Source: an uncultured Eubacteriales bacterium
GTDB taxonomy: Bacteria; Bacillota; Clostridia; Christensenellales; CAG-138
Length of the DNA stretch: 56,459 nt
Direction of reading: 5' to 3'
Assembly: GCA_902761365.1 (NCBI GenBank)
Contig: CACWJZ010000008.1
Span: 1 to 56,459, forward strand
Below the pieces are notes generated by a model. It saw only the letters and a program-made list of their open reading frames with translations, was not told the origin of the DNA and made no database searches. Below are positions 23,216 through 31,859 of this stretch, piece by piece. Position 1 is the stretch's first letter. Each line of letters begins with the position of its first letter. The position numbers and the translations under genes are program-made.

Positions 23216-26020
23216 TTATTCAGGGATCCACTCGGTGGGCTCCTTCTTGCCGAAGAGGATCTTGCCCGCCCGCTTGATGGCGTAGGCCCCCACCTTGCCC
23301 ATCTTGTCCTCGCAGCGGACCATGGTGGACGCCTCGGGCAGATCCCGGGTGAGGTGGATGGCGTCGAACTCGCACCGGGTGGTGCACAGGCCGCATCCGA
23401 TGCAGCGGTTGTAGTCCACCACGGACGCGCCGCAGCTCAAGCAGCGGTTCGCCTCCGCCTTCACCTGCGCCTCCGTGAAGGGGAGCCGGGTGTCGGAGAA
23501 GGTGGTCTTGGGCACCACGCCGGTCTCGCCGGGGACCTGGCGCTTGGCGTGGTCGTAGTCGGGCAGCTGGATGTCGTCCTTGTTGAGCTCCTTGAACTCC
23601 CTCAAATCCCGGGCGATGGTCATGGACTGGCCGGGATGGACGAACCGGTGCATGGACTCGCAGGCCTTCTTGCCGTCGGCGATGGCGTCGATGGCGAAGC
23701 GGGCCCCGTGCTCGATGTCGCCGCCGGCGAAGATGTCCGGCTCGGCGGTCTCGAAGGTGATGGGATCGACCACCACGGTGCCGTTCTTGCGGAGCTCCAC
23801 CTTGGTATCCTTGAGCATGTCGCCCCAAATGGCCGCCTGGCCGATGGCCTGCAGGACGTGACTGCAGGGGATGGTGACGGTCTCATGCTCGTCGTATTCC
23901 GGGCTGAACCGGTGCTGCTCGTCGTAGACCCGGGTGCACCGCTTGAACACCACGCCCACGACCTGGCCGGCCTCGGTCAAGATCTCCTTGGGGCCCCAGC
24001 CGTTCAGCACCTCGATGCCCTCGGCCTTGGCCTCCTTCACCTCGTCGTCGGCGGCGGGCATCTCGTCCGCGCCCTCGAGGCAGAGCATGGTGACCTTGCC
24101 GGTGGCGGCCCGGACCGCGGTGCGCGCCACGTCCACGGCTACGTTCCCGCCGCCCACCACCACCACGTCGCCGTCAAGGCGGAGGGTGTTGTCGTTGCAG
24201 ATGCGGCGGAGGAAGCTGACGCCGGATTCCACGCCCTGGGCGTCCTCCCCGGGCACGCCCGCTTTGCGGCCGTCCTGCAGGCCGATGGCCAGATAGAAGG
24301 CCTTGTAGCCCTCGTCCCGCAGCTGCTGGATGGTCACGTCACGGCCCACCTCCACGCCGCAGCGGAACTCCACGCCCATGGTGCGCAGCACGTCGATCTC
24401 CGCGTTCAGCACGTCCTTCTCCAACCGGAAGGAGGGGATGCCGTGGCGGAGCATGCCGCCGGGGGCGGGCTCCTTTTCAAATATGGTCACGTCGTAGCCC
24501 CGGGTCCTCAGATAGTAGGCGCAGGAGAGGCCCGCGGGGCCGGCGCCGATGATGGCCATTTTATAGTCCGGGCCCCACATGCCGCCGTCGTCCTTCTCGC
24601 AGAGGGGGACGAAGCGGTCCTCCGCCTTCAGCTCCTGGGCGGCGATGAACTTCTTGATCTCGTCGATGGCCAGCGGCTCGTCCACGGTCCCCCTCGTGCA
24701 GGCGTCCTCGCAGCGCCGGTTGCAGATGGCGCCGCAGACGGCGGGCAGGGGGTTATCCTGCTTGATGAGCTTCAGGGCGTCCCGATACCGGCCCTCCTTC
24801 GCGAGCTGGATGTAGCCCTGGATGGCCAGGTGCGCCGGGCAGGCGGTCTTGCAGGGGGCGGTGCCGGAGTCGTAGCAGTTGATCTTGGCGTCGTTCCGGT
24901 AGTTGGGGTTCCACTTGTCGGCGCCCCATTTGCGGGCGTCGGGGAGCTCCGTCAGGGGGTAGGCCATGCCGCTGCCGTCCTTCTTGCACAGCTTCTGGCC
25001 CAGCTTGGCCGCGCCCACGGGGCAGACCTCCACGCACTTGCCGCAGGCCACGCACTTGGTCCTGTCCACATGGGCCCGGTAGGCGGAGCGGGACATGTTG
25101 GGGGTGTTGTAGAGCTGGCTGGTGCGGATGGCGTTGCACACGCCCGGCGCACAGTTGCAGATGGCGACGATCTTGTCCTCGCCGTCGATGTTGGTGATCT
25201 GATGGACGAAGCCGTGGCGCTCGGCCCGCTCCAAGATCTCCAGGGCCTCTTCATAGGTGATGTAGCGGCCCATGCCCTTCTCCACGCAGTACTCGGCCAT
25301 GTCGCCCACGCCCATGCAGAACTCGCCGTTGATCTCGCCGCTGCCCTCGCCCCGCATGGTCTGCTGCTTGCGGCAGGTACACTGGCCCACGGAGTACTTG
25401 TCGTACTTGTTGAGCCAGTGGGAGATGTGCTCCACGCTCACGGACTTGTTCTCGTGCTCGATGGCCTTCTCCACGGGGATCACGTGCATGCCCACGCCGC
25501 TGCCGCCCAGGGGGATCATCTGGGTGATGCCCTCGAGGGGCATCTGGGTCATCAGGTTGAAGAAGGTGGCCAGCTGCGGGTGCTCGCTGGTCAGCTGGTC
25601 GTTCATCATCATGAACTCGGCCGAGCCGGGCACGAAGATGGGCACGTTGTACTGCCGGTGATGGTCCTCGTTCTCCCGGTTCATCTCGAGGACGCCCACC
25701 CAGCAGAGGTGCTTCACCATTTTCTCCGTGTCCTCTAAGGACATGTTGTTCATCTTGGCCAGAGTGGGGGCGTCGTAGGGCACCCGGGTCTTCTTGAAGT
25801 TCAGGAGGAACTTAACCTCCTCCTTGGTGAGCACCGCGTCCAAGGCCCAGTACTCCGGGTCGTCCGTCTTCAGGGTGTGGGTGTACTTCTGCAGATACCT
25901 GTCCGTGATCATGGTGCCCAGCTGCAATATCAGCTTCGCCTTCTCCGGGTCCTGGGGCTTGTAGTTGGGGTCCTGCCTGAAATCCCGTTCGTTGGTCAGC
26001 CGGTTCTTTTGCTCCTTCAT
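23216..26020 (-). CDS. GltD-like FAD/NAD(P) oxidoreductase with multiple Fe-S motifs
   Basis: A 934-residue flavoprotein. The N-terminal region (about 1-310) has Cys motifs CTCRKQ and CNCAPGVC and no family I can name. Next come a ferredoxin motif CVACGKCVEVCP (about 323), then a GltD-type Fe-S domain (CKTACPAHLAIQGY; CNRRCEDAC), an FAD Rossmann fold (IIGAGPAGLSCAYY, about 490), an NAD(P) Rossmann fold (VVGGGNVAVDVA, about 623), GGDIEHG, and a C-terminal bacterial ferredoxin (CLSCGA; CIGCGLCTTRC). It probably moves electrons between NAD(P)H and ferredoxin-like clusters. It sits between hypB (18-base gap) and hypA (3-base gap), so it is in one operon with nickel chaperones. The RBS is GGAG. 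Confidence 0.85.
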   Translation of the reverse strand: MKEQKNRLTNERDFRQDPNYKPQDPEKAKLILQLGTMITDRYLQKYTHTLKTDDPEYWALDAVLTKEEVKFLLNFKKTRVPYDAPTLAKMNNMSLEDTEKMVKHLCWVGVLEMNRENEDHHRQYNVPIFVPGSAEFMMMNDQLTSEHPQLATFFNLMTQMPLEGITQMIPLGGSGVGMHVIPVEKAIEHENKSVSVEHISHWLNKYDKYSVGQCTCRKQQTMRGEGSGEINGEFCMGVGDMAEYCVEKGMGRYITYEEALEILERAERHGFVHQITNIDGEDKIVAICNCAPGVCNAIRTSQLYNTPNMSRSAYRAHVDRTKCVACGKCVEVCPVGAAKLGQKLCKKDGSGMAYPLTELPDARKWGADKWNPNYRNDAKINCYDSGTAPCKTACPAHLAIQGYIQLAKEGRYRDALKLIKQDNPLPAVCGAICNRRCEDACTRGTVDEPLAIDEIKKFIAAQELKAEDRFVPLCEKDDGGMWGPDYKMAIIGAGPAGLSCAYYLRTRGYDVTIFEKEPAPGGMLRHGIPSFRLEKDVLNAEIDVLRTMGVEFRCGVEVGRDVTIQQLRDEGYKAFYLAIGLQDGRKAGVPGEDAQGVESGVSFLRRICNDNTLRLDGDVVVVGGGNVAVDVARTAVRAATGKVTMLCLEGADEMPAADDEVKEAKAEGIEVLNGWGPKEILTEAGQVVGVVFKRCTRVYDEQHRFSPEYDEHETVTIPCSHVLQAIGQAAIWGDMLKDTKVELRKNGTVVVDPITFETAEPDIFAGGDIEHGARFAIDAIADGKKACESMHRFVHPGQSMTIARDLREFKELNKDDIQLPDYDHAKRQVPGETGVVPKTTFSDTRLPFTEAQVKAEANRCLSCGASVVDYNRCIGCGLCTTRCEFDAIHLTRDLPEASTMVRCEDKMGKVGAYAIKRAGKILFGKKEPTEWIPE

Positions 26021-26038
26021 GCGCCTCGCTCCTTTGCT

Positions 26039-26698
26039 TTATTTCTTCCAATCCTCAATGGCTCTCGCGAGCCAGTTTTCCCACGCCTCGAACCCGTCCC
26101 CGGTCTTCGACGACACCTCGAAGATCTCAATATTCGGGTTCAGCCCCCTGGCCCGCCGCTTGCAGGCCTCGAAATCGAAGTCGAAATAGGGGGCCACGTC
26201 CGTCTTGGTCAGGACGAGCACGTCGCTGACGGTGAACATGAGGGGGTATTTCAGGGGCTTGTCGTCCCCCTCAGGCACGCTCAGGAGCATGACCTTCTTC
26301 CCGGCGCCGGTGTCGAACTCCGCGGGGCAGATGAGGTTCCCCACGTTCTCCAAAACCACCAGGTCGAAATGCTCCTCCCCCAGCTCATGAAGGGCCGCCC
26401 GGGTCATGCCCGCGTCCATGTGGCACATGCCGCCGGTGTGGGCCTGGACCGCCTTCGCCCCCAGCTTCTCGATGCGCCGGGCGTCCACGTCGGAGTCCAC
26501 GTCCGCCTCCATGACGGCGATGCGGAACCTATCCTTCATGTCCCGGATGGTCCGCTCCAAAAGGGTGGTCTTTCCCGCCCCCGGGGACGCCATGAGGTTG
26601 ATGAGCAGCGTGCCCTTTTCCTTCAGTTCGCCCCGCAAAACCTCCGCGTCCCGATCGTTGGACGCGGTGACGGTCTCCTTCAGCTCGATGATGCGCAT
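26039..26698 (-). CDS. hypB: HypB nickel-inserting GTPase
   Basis: A 219-residue SIMIBI-class GTPase. The P-loop is ASPGAGKTT; the metal-binding segment at the dimer interface is GGMCHMDAGM (Cys and His); later motifs are VVLENVGNLICP and TKTDV. The N-terminal His-rich or CxxCGC nickel-storage extension found in some HypB proteins is absent. I chose ATG 26698 because GGGAAAGGGAA lies just upstream; ATG 26716 has no ribosome site. First gene of the hypB-oxidoreductase-hypA operon. Confidence 0.92.
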   Translation of the reverse strand: MRIIELKETVTASNDRDAEVLRGELKEKGTLLINLMASPGAGKTTLLERTIRDMKDRFRIAVMEADVDSDVDARRIEKLGAKAVQAHTGGMCHMDAGMTRAALHELGEEHFDLVVLENVGNLICPAEFDTGAGKKVMLLSVPEGDDKPLKYPLMFTVSDVLVLTKTDVAPYFDFDFEACKRRARGLNPNIEIFEVSSKTGDGFEAWENWLARAIEDWKK

Positions 26699-26835
26699 AG
26701 TATTCCCTTTCCCCATTTTTCTCTGTTTATATTGTAAAGGACTCTCCCGGAAAACGCAAGAGCGAGTGTGGGAAACATCCTGGCGCGGGGCGTTGCCGCC
26801 GTTGACATTTTTTATATATTCCGCGCTCCTCCCCC

Positions 26836-26864
26836 TTGATTATTGGATGGAACGCCATTATAAT
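26836..26864 (+). promoter_or_regulatory. Promoter of the ferric-type ABC importer operon
   Basis: TTGATT (26836-26841), a 17-base spacer and a perfect TATAAT (26859-26864). The ATG follows 45 bases after the -10. Confidence 0.75.
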
Positions 26865-26872
26865 GCGAATTA

Positions 26873-26884
26873 GGGTATATACCC
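26873..26884 (+). promoter_or_regulatory. Operator-like palindrome at the transcription start
   Basis: A perfect 12-bp palindrome GGGTATATACCC begins 8 bases after the -10, where a repressor would block initiation. Its half-sites resemble the TATACCC/GGGTATA arms in the copA promoter but overlap in the opposite order. Confidence 0.4.
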
Positions 26885-26909
26885 AAATCGTAGAAGAAGG
26901 AGAAGAAAC

Positions 26910-27998
26910 ATGAAGAAAGTACTTGCAACGATGCTGGCGCTGGTGATGGTGTTCGCGCTGGTCCCGGCGGTTTTTGCGGAAGAACCGGCCATTCCCGAAG
27001 AGCTGATCGCGGCCGCCAAGGCCGAGGGTGAGCTGGTGGTCTATGGGTCCTGCGAAGAGGACTATCTGGCCGCTGCCTGCGCCAATTTCGAAAAGATCTA
27101 TGGCATCAAGACCAGCTATCAGCGCATGTCCACCGGTGAGGTCCCTGCCAAGATTGCCGAGGAGAAGGGCAAGCCCTCCGCGGACGTTTGGTTCGGCGGC
27201 ACCAACAACCCCTATGACACCGCCGCTGCGGACGGCCTGCTGGACAACAGCTACGTGCCCGTGAATGCCGCTCACCTGCTCAAGGATATGTACAAAGATC
27301 CCAACGGCTACTGGTACGGCATCTACACCGGCCTGCTGGGCTTCATGGTCAACAAGCCCGAGCTGGAGCGCCTGGGCCTCGAAGCGCCCAAGACCTGGGA
27401 CGATCTGCTCAAGCCCGAGTACAAGGGCCTGATCTGGCTGTCCAACTACAACACCGCCGGCACCCCCAAGCTGGTCGCCAACCTGATGATCCAGCTCAAG
27501 GGCCATGACGAGGGCATCCAGTACCTGGTGGACCTGGACAAGAACGTCCAGATCTACACCAAGTCCGGTTCCGGCCCGTCCAAGAACGTGGGCACCGGCG
27601 AGTGCGTCATCGGCATCGGCTTCCTCCACGACGGCATCACCCAGATCGTGGACAACGGCTATGACAACGTGGAGCTGATCGTTCCCGCCGACGGCACCGC
27701 CTGCGAGATCGGCCCCGTGGCCATCTTCCAGGGTGCGGCCCATCCCAATGCCGCGAAGCTGTTCATGGAGTACGCTCTGACCCCCGACTGCGTGGAGCTG
27801 GCCGCCCAGAACGGTTCCTATCAGTTCCTGGTGATCGACAACGCCCAGCAGCCCGAAGTGGCCGCCAAGTTCGGCCTCGATCCCTCCCTGGTGTGGGATG
27901 GCTATGACTTCGCCAAGGCCGTGACCGACACCAAGCAGAACGTGGAGGACGTGATGGCTGCCCTCAACGGCGGCGACGATCGGTTCAAGACCGAGTAA
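26910..27998 (+). CDS. Ferric-iron-type ABC transporter substrate-binding protein
   Basis: A 362-residue exported binding protein: Sec signal peptide of about 23 residues (ending VFAEE), no lipobox Cys. The start of the mature domain, GELVVYGSCEEDYLAAACANFEK, fits the FbpA/AfuA-like extracellular solute-binding family (SBP_bac_6/13 type); the ligand could also be an organophosphonate or thiamine-like compound. Conserved stretches are YGIYTGLLGFMVNK and KTWDDLLKPEYKG. It is the first gene of a three-gene importer. An intervening terminator at 28031 suggests more of this mRNA than of the membrane subunits. RBS GAAGGAGAAG. Confidence 0.85.
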   Translation: MKKVLATMLALVMVFALVPAVFAEEPAIPEELIAAAKAEGELVVYGSCEEDYLAAACANFEKIYGIKTSYQRMSTGEVPAKIAEEKGKPSADVWFGGTNNPYDTAAADGLLDNSYVPVNAAHLLKDMYKDPNGYWYGIYTGLLGFMVNKPELERLGLEAPKTWDDLLKPEYKGLIWLSNYNTAGTPKLVANLMIQLKGHDEGIQYLVDLDKNVQIYTKSGSGPSKNVGTGECVIGIGFLHDGITQIVDNGYDNVELIVPADGTACEIGPVAIFQGAAHPNAAKLFMEYALTPDCVELAAQNGSYQFLVIDNAQQPEVAAKFGLDPSLVWDGYDFAKAVTDTKQNVEDVMAALNGGDDRFKTE

Positions 27999-28030
27999 CC
28001 TGACGGGAATTCACGCTTATCGGTAAGCGG

Positions 28031-28060
28031 GTCCCCGCCCTCCGGGGCGGGGACTTTCTT
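28031..28060 (+). terminator. Intra-operon hairpin/terminator
   Basis: Strong GC stem GTCCCCGCC/GGCGGGGAC followed by TTTCTTTATT, between the binding-protein and permease genes. Partial termination would give excess binding protein. Confidence 0.75.
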
Positions 28061-28092
28061 TATTACAACAACGAAAACAAGGAGGCTACCCT

Positions 28093-29808
28093 ATGGCAAA
28101 AACCGCTCAGGGTGCGGCGCTGGACCGGAAGAAGCTCATGGCCGATCCCATCATGGTGACGACCATCGTGCTGCTCATCACCTTCCTAACGCTGTTCATC
28201 CTCTATCCTTTGGTGATCCTGCTGGTGGACAGCGTGCTCATGGACGGCCATGTGACGCTGGATGTCTTCAAGCGGATCATGAACATGCCCACCTTTACCC
28301 GGGCCATCTCCAACACCCTGAAGGTCGGCTTCGTGGTGGGCATCCTCTCCACGCTGATCGGCTTGCTGTTCGCCTATGTGGAGGTCTACGTCCGCATGAA
28401 CAAGCTGGCGGGCGGCCTCTTCAAGGTGGTCTCCATGCTGCCCGTGGTGTCTCCGCCCTTCGTGCTGAGCTTGTCCATGATCATGCTCTTCGGCAAGGCG
28501 GGCCTCATCACCCGGTTCCTGCTGGGCATCTACGACAACAACGTGTACGGCTATTGGGGCATCGTCATCGTGCAGACCCTCACCTTCTTCCCCGTCTGCT
28601 ACATGATGATGAAGGGCCTCTTAAAGAACATCGACCCCTCCTTGGAGGAAGCGGCCCGGGACATGGGCGCTTCCCGCTGGAAGGTGTTCACCAGCGTCAC
28701 CCTGCCCCTGCTCCTGCCGGGCCTCGGCAACGCCTTTTTGGTGACCTTCATCGAGTCCATCGCCGACTTTGCGAACCCCATGATCATCGGCGGCAGCTAT
28801 GATACGTTGGCCACCACCATCTACCTCCAGATCACCGGCGCCTACGACAAGCAGGGCGCGGCGGCCATGGCCGTGGTGCTGTTGTGCATCACGCTGCTCA
28901 TGTTCGCGGTGCAGAAATACTATCTGGAGTCCAAGACCGCCGCCACCTTGACGGGCAAGGCCTCCCGGGCCCGGATGCTCATCGAGGATCGGTCCGTCAC
29001 CATCCCCCTCACCGTCCTCTGCTCCCTGGCGGCCATCTTCGTCATCGGCATGTACGTCTGCGTGCCCATCGGCGCCCTGTTCCCCACCTGGGGCTACAAG
29101 TTCACGCCTCTGACCTTCAAGTGGTTCCAGCAGGTGTTCCAACGATACCACGGCCTCAAGGCCTTCAAGGACTCCTTCATCCTTTCCCTCATCGCCTCGC
29201 CCATCACGGCCCTGCTCAGCATGATCATCTCTTACCTGGTGGTCAAGCGGAACTTCCGGGGCAAGGGCTTCATCGAGGCGGTGTCCATGCTGGCCATGGC
29301 CGTGCCCGGCACGGTGTTGGGCGTGGGCTATATCCGGGGCTACTCCCAGGGCCTGTTCCATACGGGAGCGCTGGATTTCATCTATAACAGCGCGGCCATC
29401 CTCATCATCGTCTTTGTGGTCCGAAGCCTGCCCACGGGCACCCGGAGCGGCATCTCCGCCCTCCGACAGATCGACAAGAGCATCGAGGAAAGCGCTTACG
29501 ACATGGGCGCGGACAGCTTCAAGGTGTTTATGACCGTGACGCTGCCCCTCATCAAGGATTCGTTCCTGAGCGGTCTCGTCACGGCGTTCGTCCGCTCCAT
29601 CACCGCCATCTCCGCCATCATCCTGCTGGTGACGCCCTCGTTCCTGCTCATCACCGTGCAGATCAACGAGTTCGCGGAGAAGGGCGCCTTCAGCATCGCC
29701 TGCGCCTTTGCCACCATACTGATCCTGATCACGTACGGCTCAGTGCTGCTCATGAACCTTGTCATGAAATTCTTCGGTACCAGCAGAAAAATAAAGGAGG
29801 ACGCATAA
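28093..29808 (+). CDS. Ferric-iron-type ABC transporter permease (two fused permease domains)
   Basis: A 571-residue membrane protein with twelve predicted membrane segments. Two BPD_transp_1 halves each have an EAA-type loop: EEAARDMGASRWKVF (about residue 194) and EESAYDMGADSFKVF (about 465). This two-in-one arrangement is typical of FbpB/ThiP-type importers. The start follows AAGGAGG. It is four bases from the ATPase gene, so they are co-translated. Confidence 0.9.
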   Translation: MAKTAQGAALDRKKLMADPIMVTTIVLLITFLTLFILYPLVILLVDSVLMDGHVTLDVFKRIMNMPTFTRAISNTLKVGFVVGILSTLIGLLFAYVEVYVRMNKLAGGLFKVVSMLPVVSPPFVLSLSMIMLFGKAGLITRFLLGIYDNNVYGYWGIVIVQTLTFFPVCYMMMKGLLKNIDPSLEEAARDMGASRWKVFTSVTLPLLLPGLGNAFLVTFIESIADFANPMIIGGSYDTLATTIYLQITGAYDKQGAAAMAVVLLCITLLMFAVQKYYLESKTAATLTGKASRARMLIEDRSVTIPLTVLCSLAAIFVIGMYVCVPIGALFPTWGYKFTPLTFKWFQQVFQRYHGLKAFKDSFILSLIASPITALLSMIISYLVVKRNFRGKGFIEAVSMLAMAVPGTVLGVGYIRGYSQGLFHTGALDFIYNSAAILIIVFVVRSLPTGTRSGISALRQIDKSIEESAYDMGADSFKVFMTVTLPLIKDSFLSGLVTAFVRSITAISAIILLVTPSFLLITVQINEFAEKGAFSIACAFATILILITYGSVLLMNLVMKFFGTSRKIKEDA

Positions 29809-29812
29809 CGCT

Positions 29813-30889
29813 ATGGCTAAGGAGAAAAAAGGCGTACGCCTGGAGCATATTTCCAAGATCTATAAGGACCCCAAGACCAAGAAGGACTTCTACGCCGTGA
29901 AGGACACCAACCTGGAGATCGAGCCCGGCTCCTTCGTGACGTTGCTGGGCCCCTCGGGTTGCGGCAAGACCACCACGCTCAGAATGATCGCGGGCTTTGA
30001 GAGCCCCGACGAGGGCGAGATCTATCTGGGTGACGAGCCCATCAACGCCCTGACCCCCAACAAGCGGGACACGGCCATGGTGTTTCAGAGCTACGCTCTG
30101 CTCCCCCACTACAACATCTTCGACAACGTGGCCTACGGCTTGAAGATCCGCAAGGTCCCCAAGGAGGAGATCAAGGAGCGGGTCACCAACATCCTGGCGT
30201 TGGTGGGCCTCGAAGGCATGGAGAGCCGCATGACCAACCAGCTCTCCGGCGGCCAGCAGCAGCGCGTGGCCCTGGCCCGCGCGTTGGTGATGGAGCCCGG
30301 CGTGCTGCTCTTCGACGAGCCCCTTTCCAACCTGGATGCCAAGCTTAGGGTGTCCATGCGGACCGAGATCCGCCGCATCCAGCAGCGGGCGGGCATCACC
30401 GCCGTGTACGTGACCCATGACCAGAGCGAGGCCATGGCCCTCTCCGACAAGATCATCGTCATGGAGAAGGGCCTCGTCTCCCAGATGGGCACCCCCCAGG
30501 AGATCTACTACCACCCCAAGAACAAGTTCGTGGCCGACTTCATCGGCGACGCCAACTTCCTGGATGGCCGGATGCTCCGCCACGAGGGCGACGTGGGCGT
30601 GGTGGATGTGAACGGCGTGGAGGTCAAGGTGGCGGAAGCCACCAACGTGGCCGACGGCGCCGACACCACGGTGGTCCTGCGTCCCGAATCCACCATGCTG
30701 CGGGACGAGGGCTACTTCCCCGTGGAGGTCGTGGTGTCCAACTTCATGGGCGCCTACCAGCTCTACCATGTGATGCTGGGCAACGTGAAGCTCATCATCC
30801 ACGAGTACAACCCCAAGGACAAGAAGATCTACCAGGCCGGCGAAACCGCCTACATCGACTTCGCCCCCGGCGATGCCCACTGCATCTAA
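29813..30889 (+). CDS. ABC transporter ATP-binding protein of the ferric-type importer
   Basis: A 358-residue CUT/FbpC-type ATPase. Walker A is GPSGCGKTT, the Q-loop MVFQSYALLPH, the signature LSGGQQQR, Walker B LLFDEPLSNLD, and the switch His TVYVTHDQ-like in AVYVTHDQSEA. A C-terminal TOBE-like region (about 245-358) follows. The RBS AAAGGAGG lies in the end of the permease gene. It energises the upstream permease. A perfect 13-bp terminator follows at once. Confidence 0.93.
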   Translation: MAKEKKGVRLEHISKIYKDPKTKKDFYAVKDTNLEIEPGSFVTLLGPSGCGKTTTLRMIAGFESPDEGEIYLGDEPINALTPNKRDTAMVFQSYALLPHYNIFDNVAYGLKIRKVPKEEIKERVTNILALVGLEGMESRMTNQLSGGQQQRVALARALVMEPGVLLFDEPLSNLDAKLRVSMRTEIRRIQQRAGITAVYVTHDQSEAMALSDKIIVMEKGLVSQMGTPQEIYYHPKNKFVADFIGDANFLDGRMLRHEGDVGVVDVNGVEVKVAEATNVADGADTTVVLRPESTMLRDEGYFPVEVVVSNFMGAYQLYHVMLGNVKLIIHEYNPKDKKIYQAGETAYIDFAPGDAHCI

Positions 30890-30896
30890 TGATTTC

Positions 30897-30930
30897 AAAG
30901 GGGAGGAACGTTGTTCCTCCCCTTTGGTTT
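30897..30930 (+). terminator. Terminator of the ABC importer operon
   Basis: A perfect 13-bp stem AAAGGGGAGGAAC with a 3-base loop; the 3' arm ends TTT and is followed by GGTTTT. Confidence 0.75.
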
Positions 30931-30937
30931 TCCGCCG

Positions 30938-30956
30938 ACGGCTGAGTGCGCGCGGC
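30938..30956. repeat. 19-bp dispersed repeat, copy 2
   Basis: ACGGCTGAGTGCGCGCGGC; it differs from 15291-15309 at one base. Confidence 0.5.
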
Positions 30957-30994
30957 TGCACCGCGCTTGTGATACCGTATATAAGCCTGTTTCA

Positions 30995-31021
30995 AAGGTC
31001 GGTCCTGCCGGCCTTCTTTTT
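30995..31021 (+). terminator. Second terminator-like hairpin
   Basis: AAGGTCGG/CCGGCCTT stem (one G-U) with a 5-base loop, then CTTTTT. Tandem with the terminator at 30897. Confidence 0.65.
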
Positions 31022-31035
31022 GTCGCAAAAAACGG

Positions 31036-31064
31036 TGGAAATCCTTTTCGTTTACGGGTATAAT
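31036..31064 (+). promoter_or_regulatory. Promoter of the flavin reductase gene
   Basis: TGGAAA (31036-31041), a 17-base spacer and a perfect TATAAT (31059-31064). Confidence 0.5.
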
Positions 31065-31093
31065 GGGGAAAAGATGTGTCAGGAGGACGAACC

Positions 31094-31561
31094 ATGCAAG
31101 TCGATCCCTTCACCAAATTCAAACAGGACTGGGCGCTGCTGACGGCGGGGACGGAGGATCATTTCAACAGCATGACCATCGGCTGGGGCGCCCTGGGCAC
31201 CGTGTGGAACAAGGACGTGCTCACGGTCTACGTGCGGCCGGACCGGTACACCTGGCGGTTTCTGAAGGACAGCGACACCTTCACTGTTTCCTTCTTTCCC
31301 GAGCGCTGCCGCCAGGCCCTGACGATCATGGGTACCCTGTCCGGCCGGGACGGGGACAAGGTGGCCGCCGCCGGGCTCACGCCCCGGTTCCTGCCCCAGG
31401 GCATCACCTTTGAGGAGGCCGCGGAGACCTTCGTCTGCCGGAAGATCTACATGGCGCCCATGGCCTACGAGGACGTGCCGCCCGTGGCCCAGCGCATCTA
31501 TCAGAACGGCGTCCAGCCCCACTGGATCATCATGGGCGAGGTGGCGGAGCATCTTCACTGA
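31094..31561 (+). CDS. Flavin reductase family protein (FMN-binding split barrel)
   Basis: A 155-residue protein with the flavin-reductase-like fold: MTIGWGALGTVWNKDVLTVYVRP, then FTVSFFPERCRQALTIMG and GDKVAAAGLT. It would bind FMN and reduce flavin or an attached redox partner. ATG 31094 follows AGGAGG; the in-frame ATG at 31076 would include the ribosome site. A glutaredoxin-like gene starts 16 bases after the stop, so the three genes 31094-32518 form one unit. Confidence 0.85.
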   Translation: MQVDPFTKFKQDWALLTAGTEDHFNSMTIGWGALGTVWNKDVLTVYVRPDRYTWRFLKDSDTFTVSFFPERCRQALTIMGTLSGRDGDKVAAAGLTPRFLPQGITFEEAAETFVCRKIYMAPMAYEDVPPVAQRIYQNGVQPHWIIMGEVAEHLH

Positions 31562-31577
31562 CGGGAAAGGAGCGCCC

Positions 31578-31859
31578 ATGCGCGAGATCGAGATCTTTTA
31601 TCTGACCGGCTGCCCCTACTGCGACAACGCCCGGCGGGCCGTGGCAGAGCTCATGCAGGAGGAGTCTGCCTACCGGGGCCTGGCCCTGCGCTGGATCGAG
31701 GAGAACGAGGAGAAGGCCCTGGCCGACAGCTACGACTACTACCGGGTGCCCTCGGTGTTTTTCGAGGGGGACAAGCTCTACGAGTGCTCGCCCCGCCACG
31801 GCTACGGGGCCATCAAGGCCCACCTGCGGGCGGCCTTCGACCAGGCCCTGGCCTCATGA
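31578..31859 (+). CDS. Glutaredoxin-like thiol oxidoreductase
   Basis: A 93-residue thioredoxin-fold protein with a classical dithiol glutaredoxin site CPYC (GCPYCDNARRA, about residues 12-15) and the cis-Pro segment RVPSVFFEGDKLYE. Its substrate is unknown. The RBS is AAAGGAG. Its stop TGA overlaps the ATG of the next gene. Confidence 0.85.
   Translation: MREIEIFYLTGCPYCDNARRAVAELMQEESAYRGLALRWIEENEEKALADSYDYYRVPSVFFEGDKLYECSPRHGYGAIKAHLRAAFDQALAS

Noticed and set aside
23186-25738. 850-codon plus-strand frame opposite the oxidoreductase
   Set aside because: His/Val/Gly-rich shadow translation; the minus-strand product has Fe-S and Rossmann motifs.
26802-26807. TTGACA as -35 of the importer operon
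   Set aside because: No acceptable -10 at 16-18 bases; the TTGATT/TATAAT pair downstream fits better.
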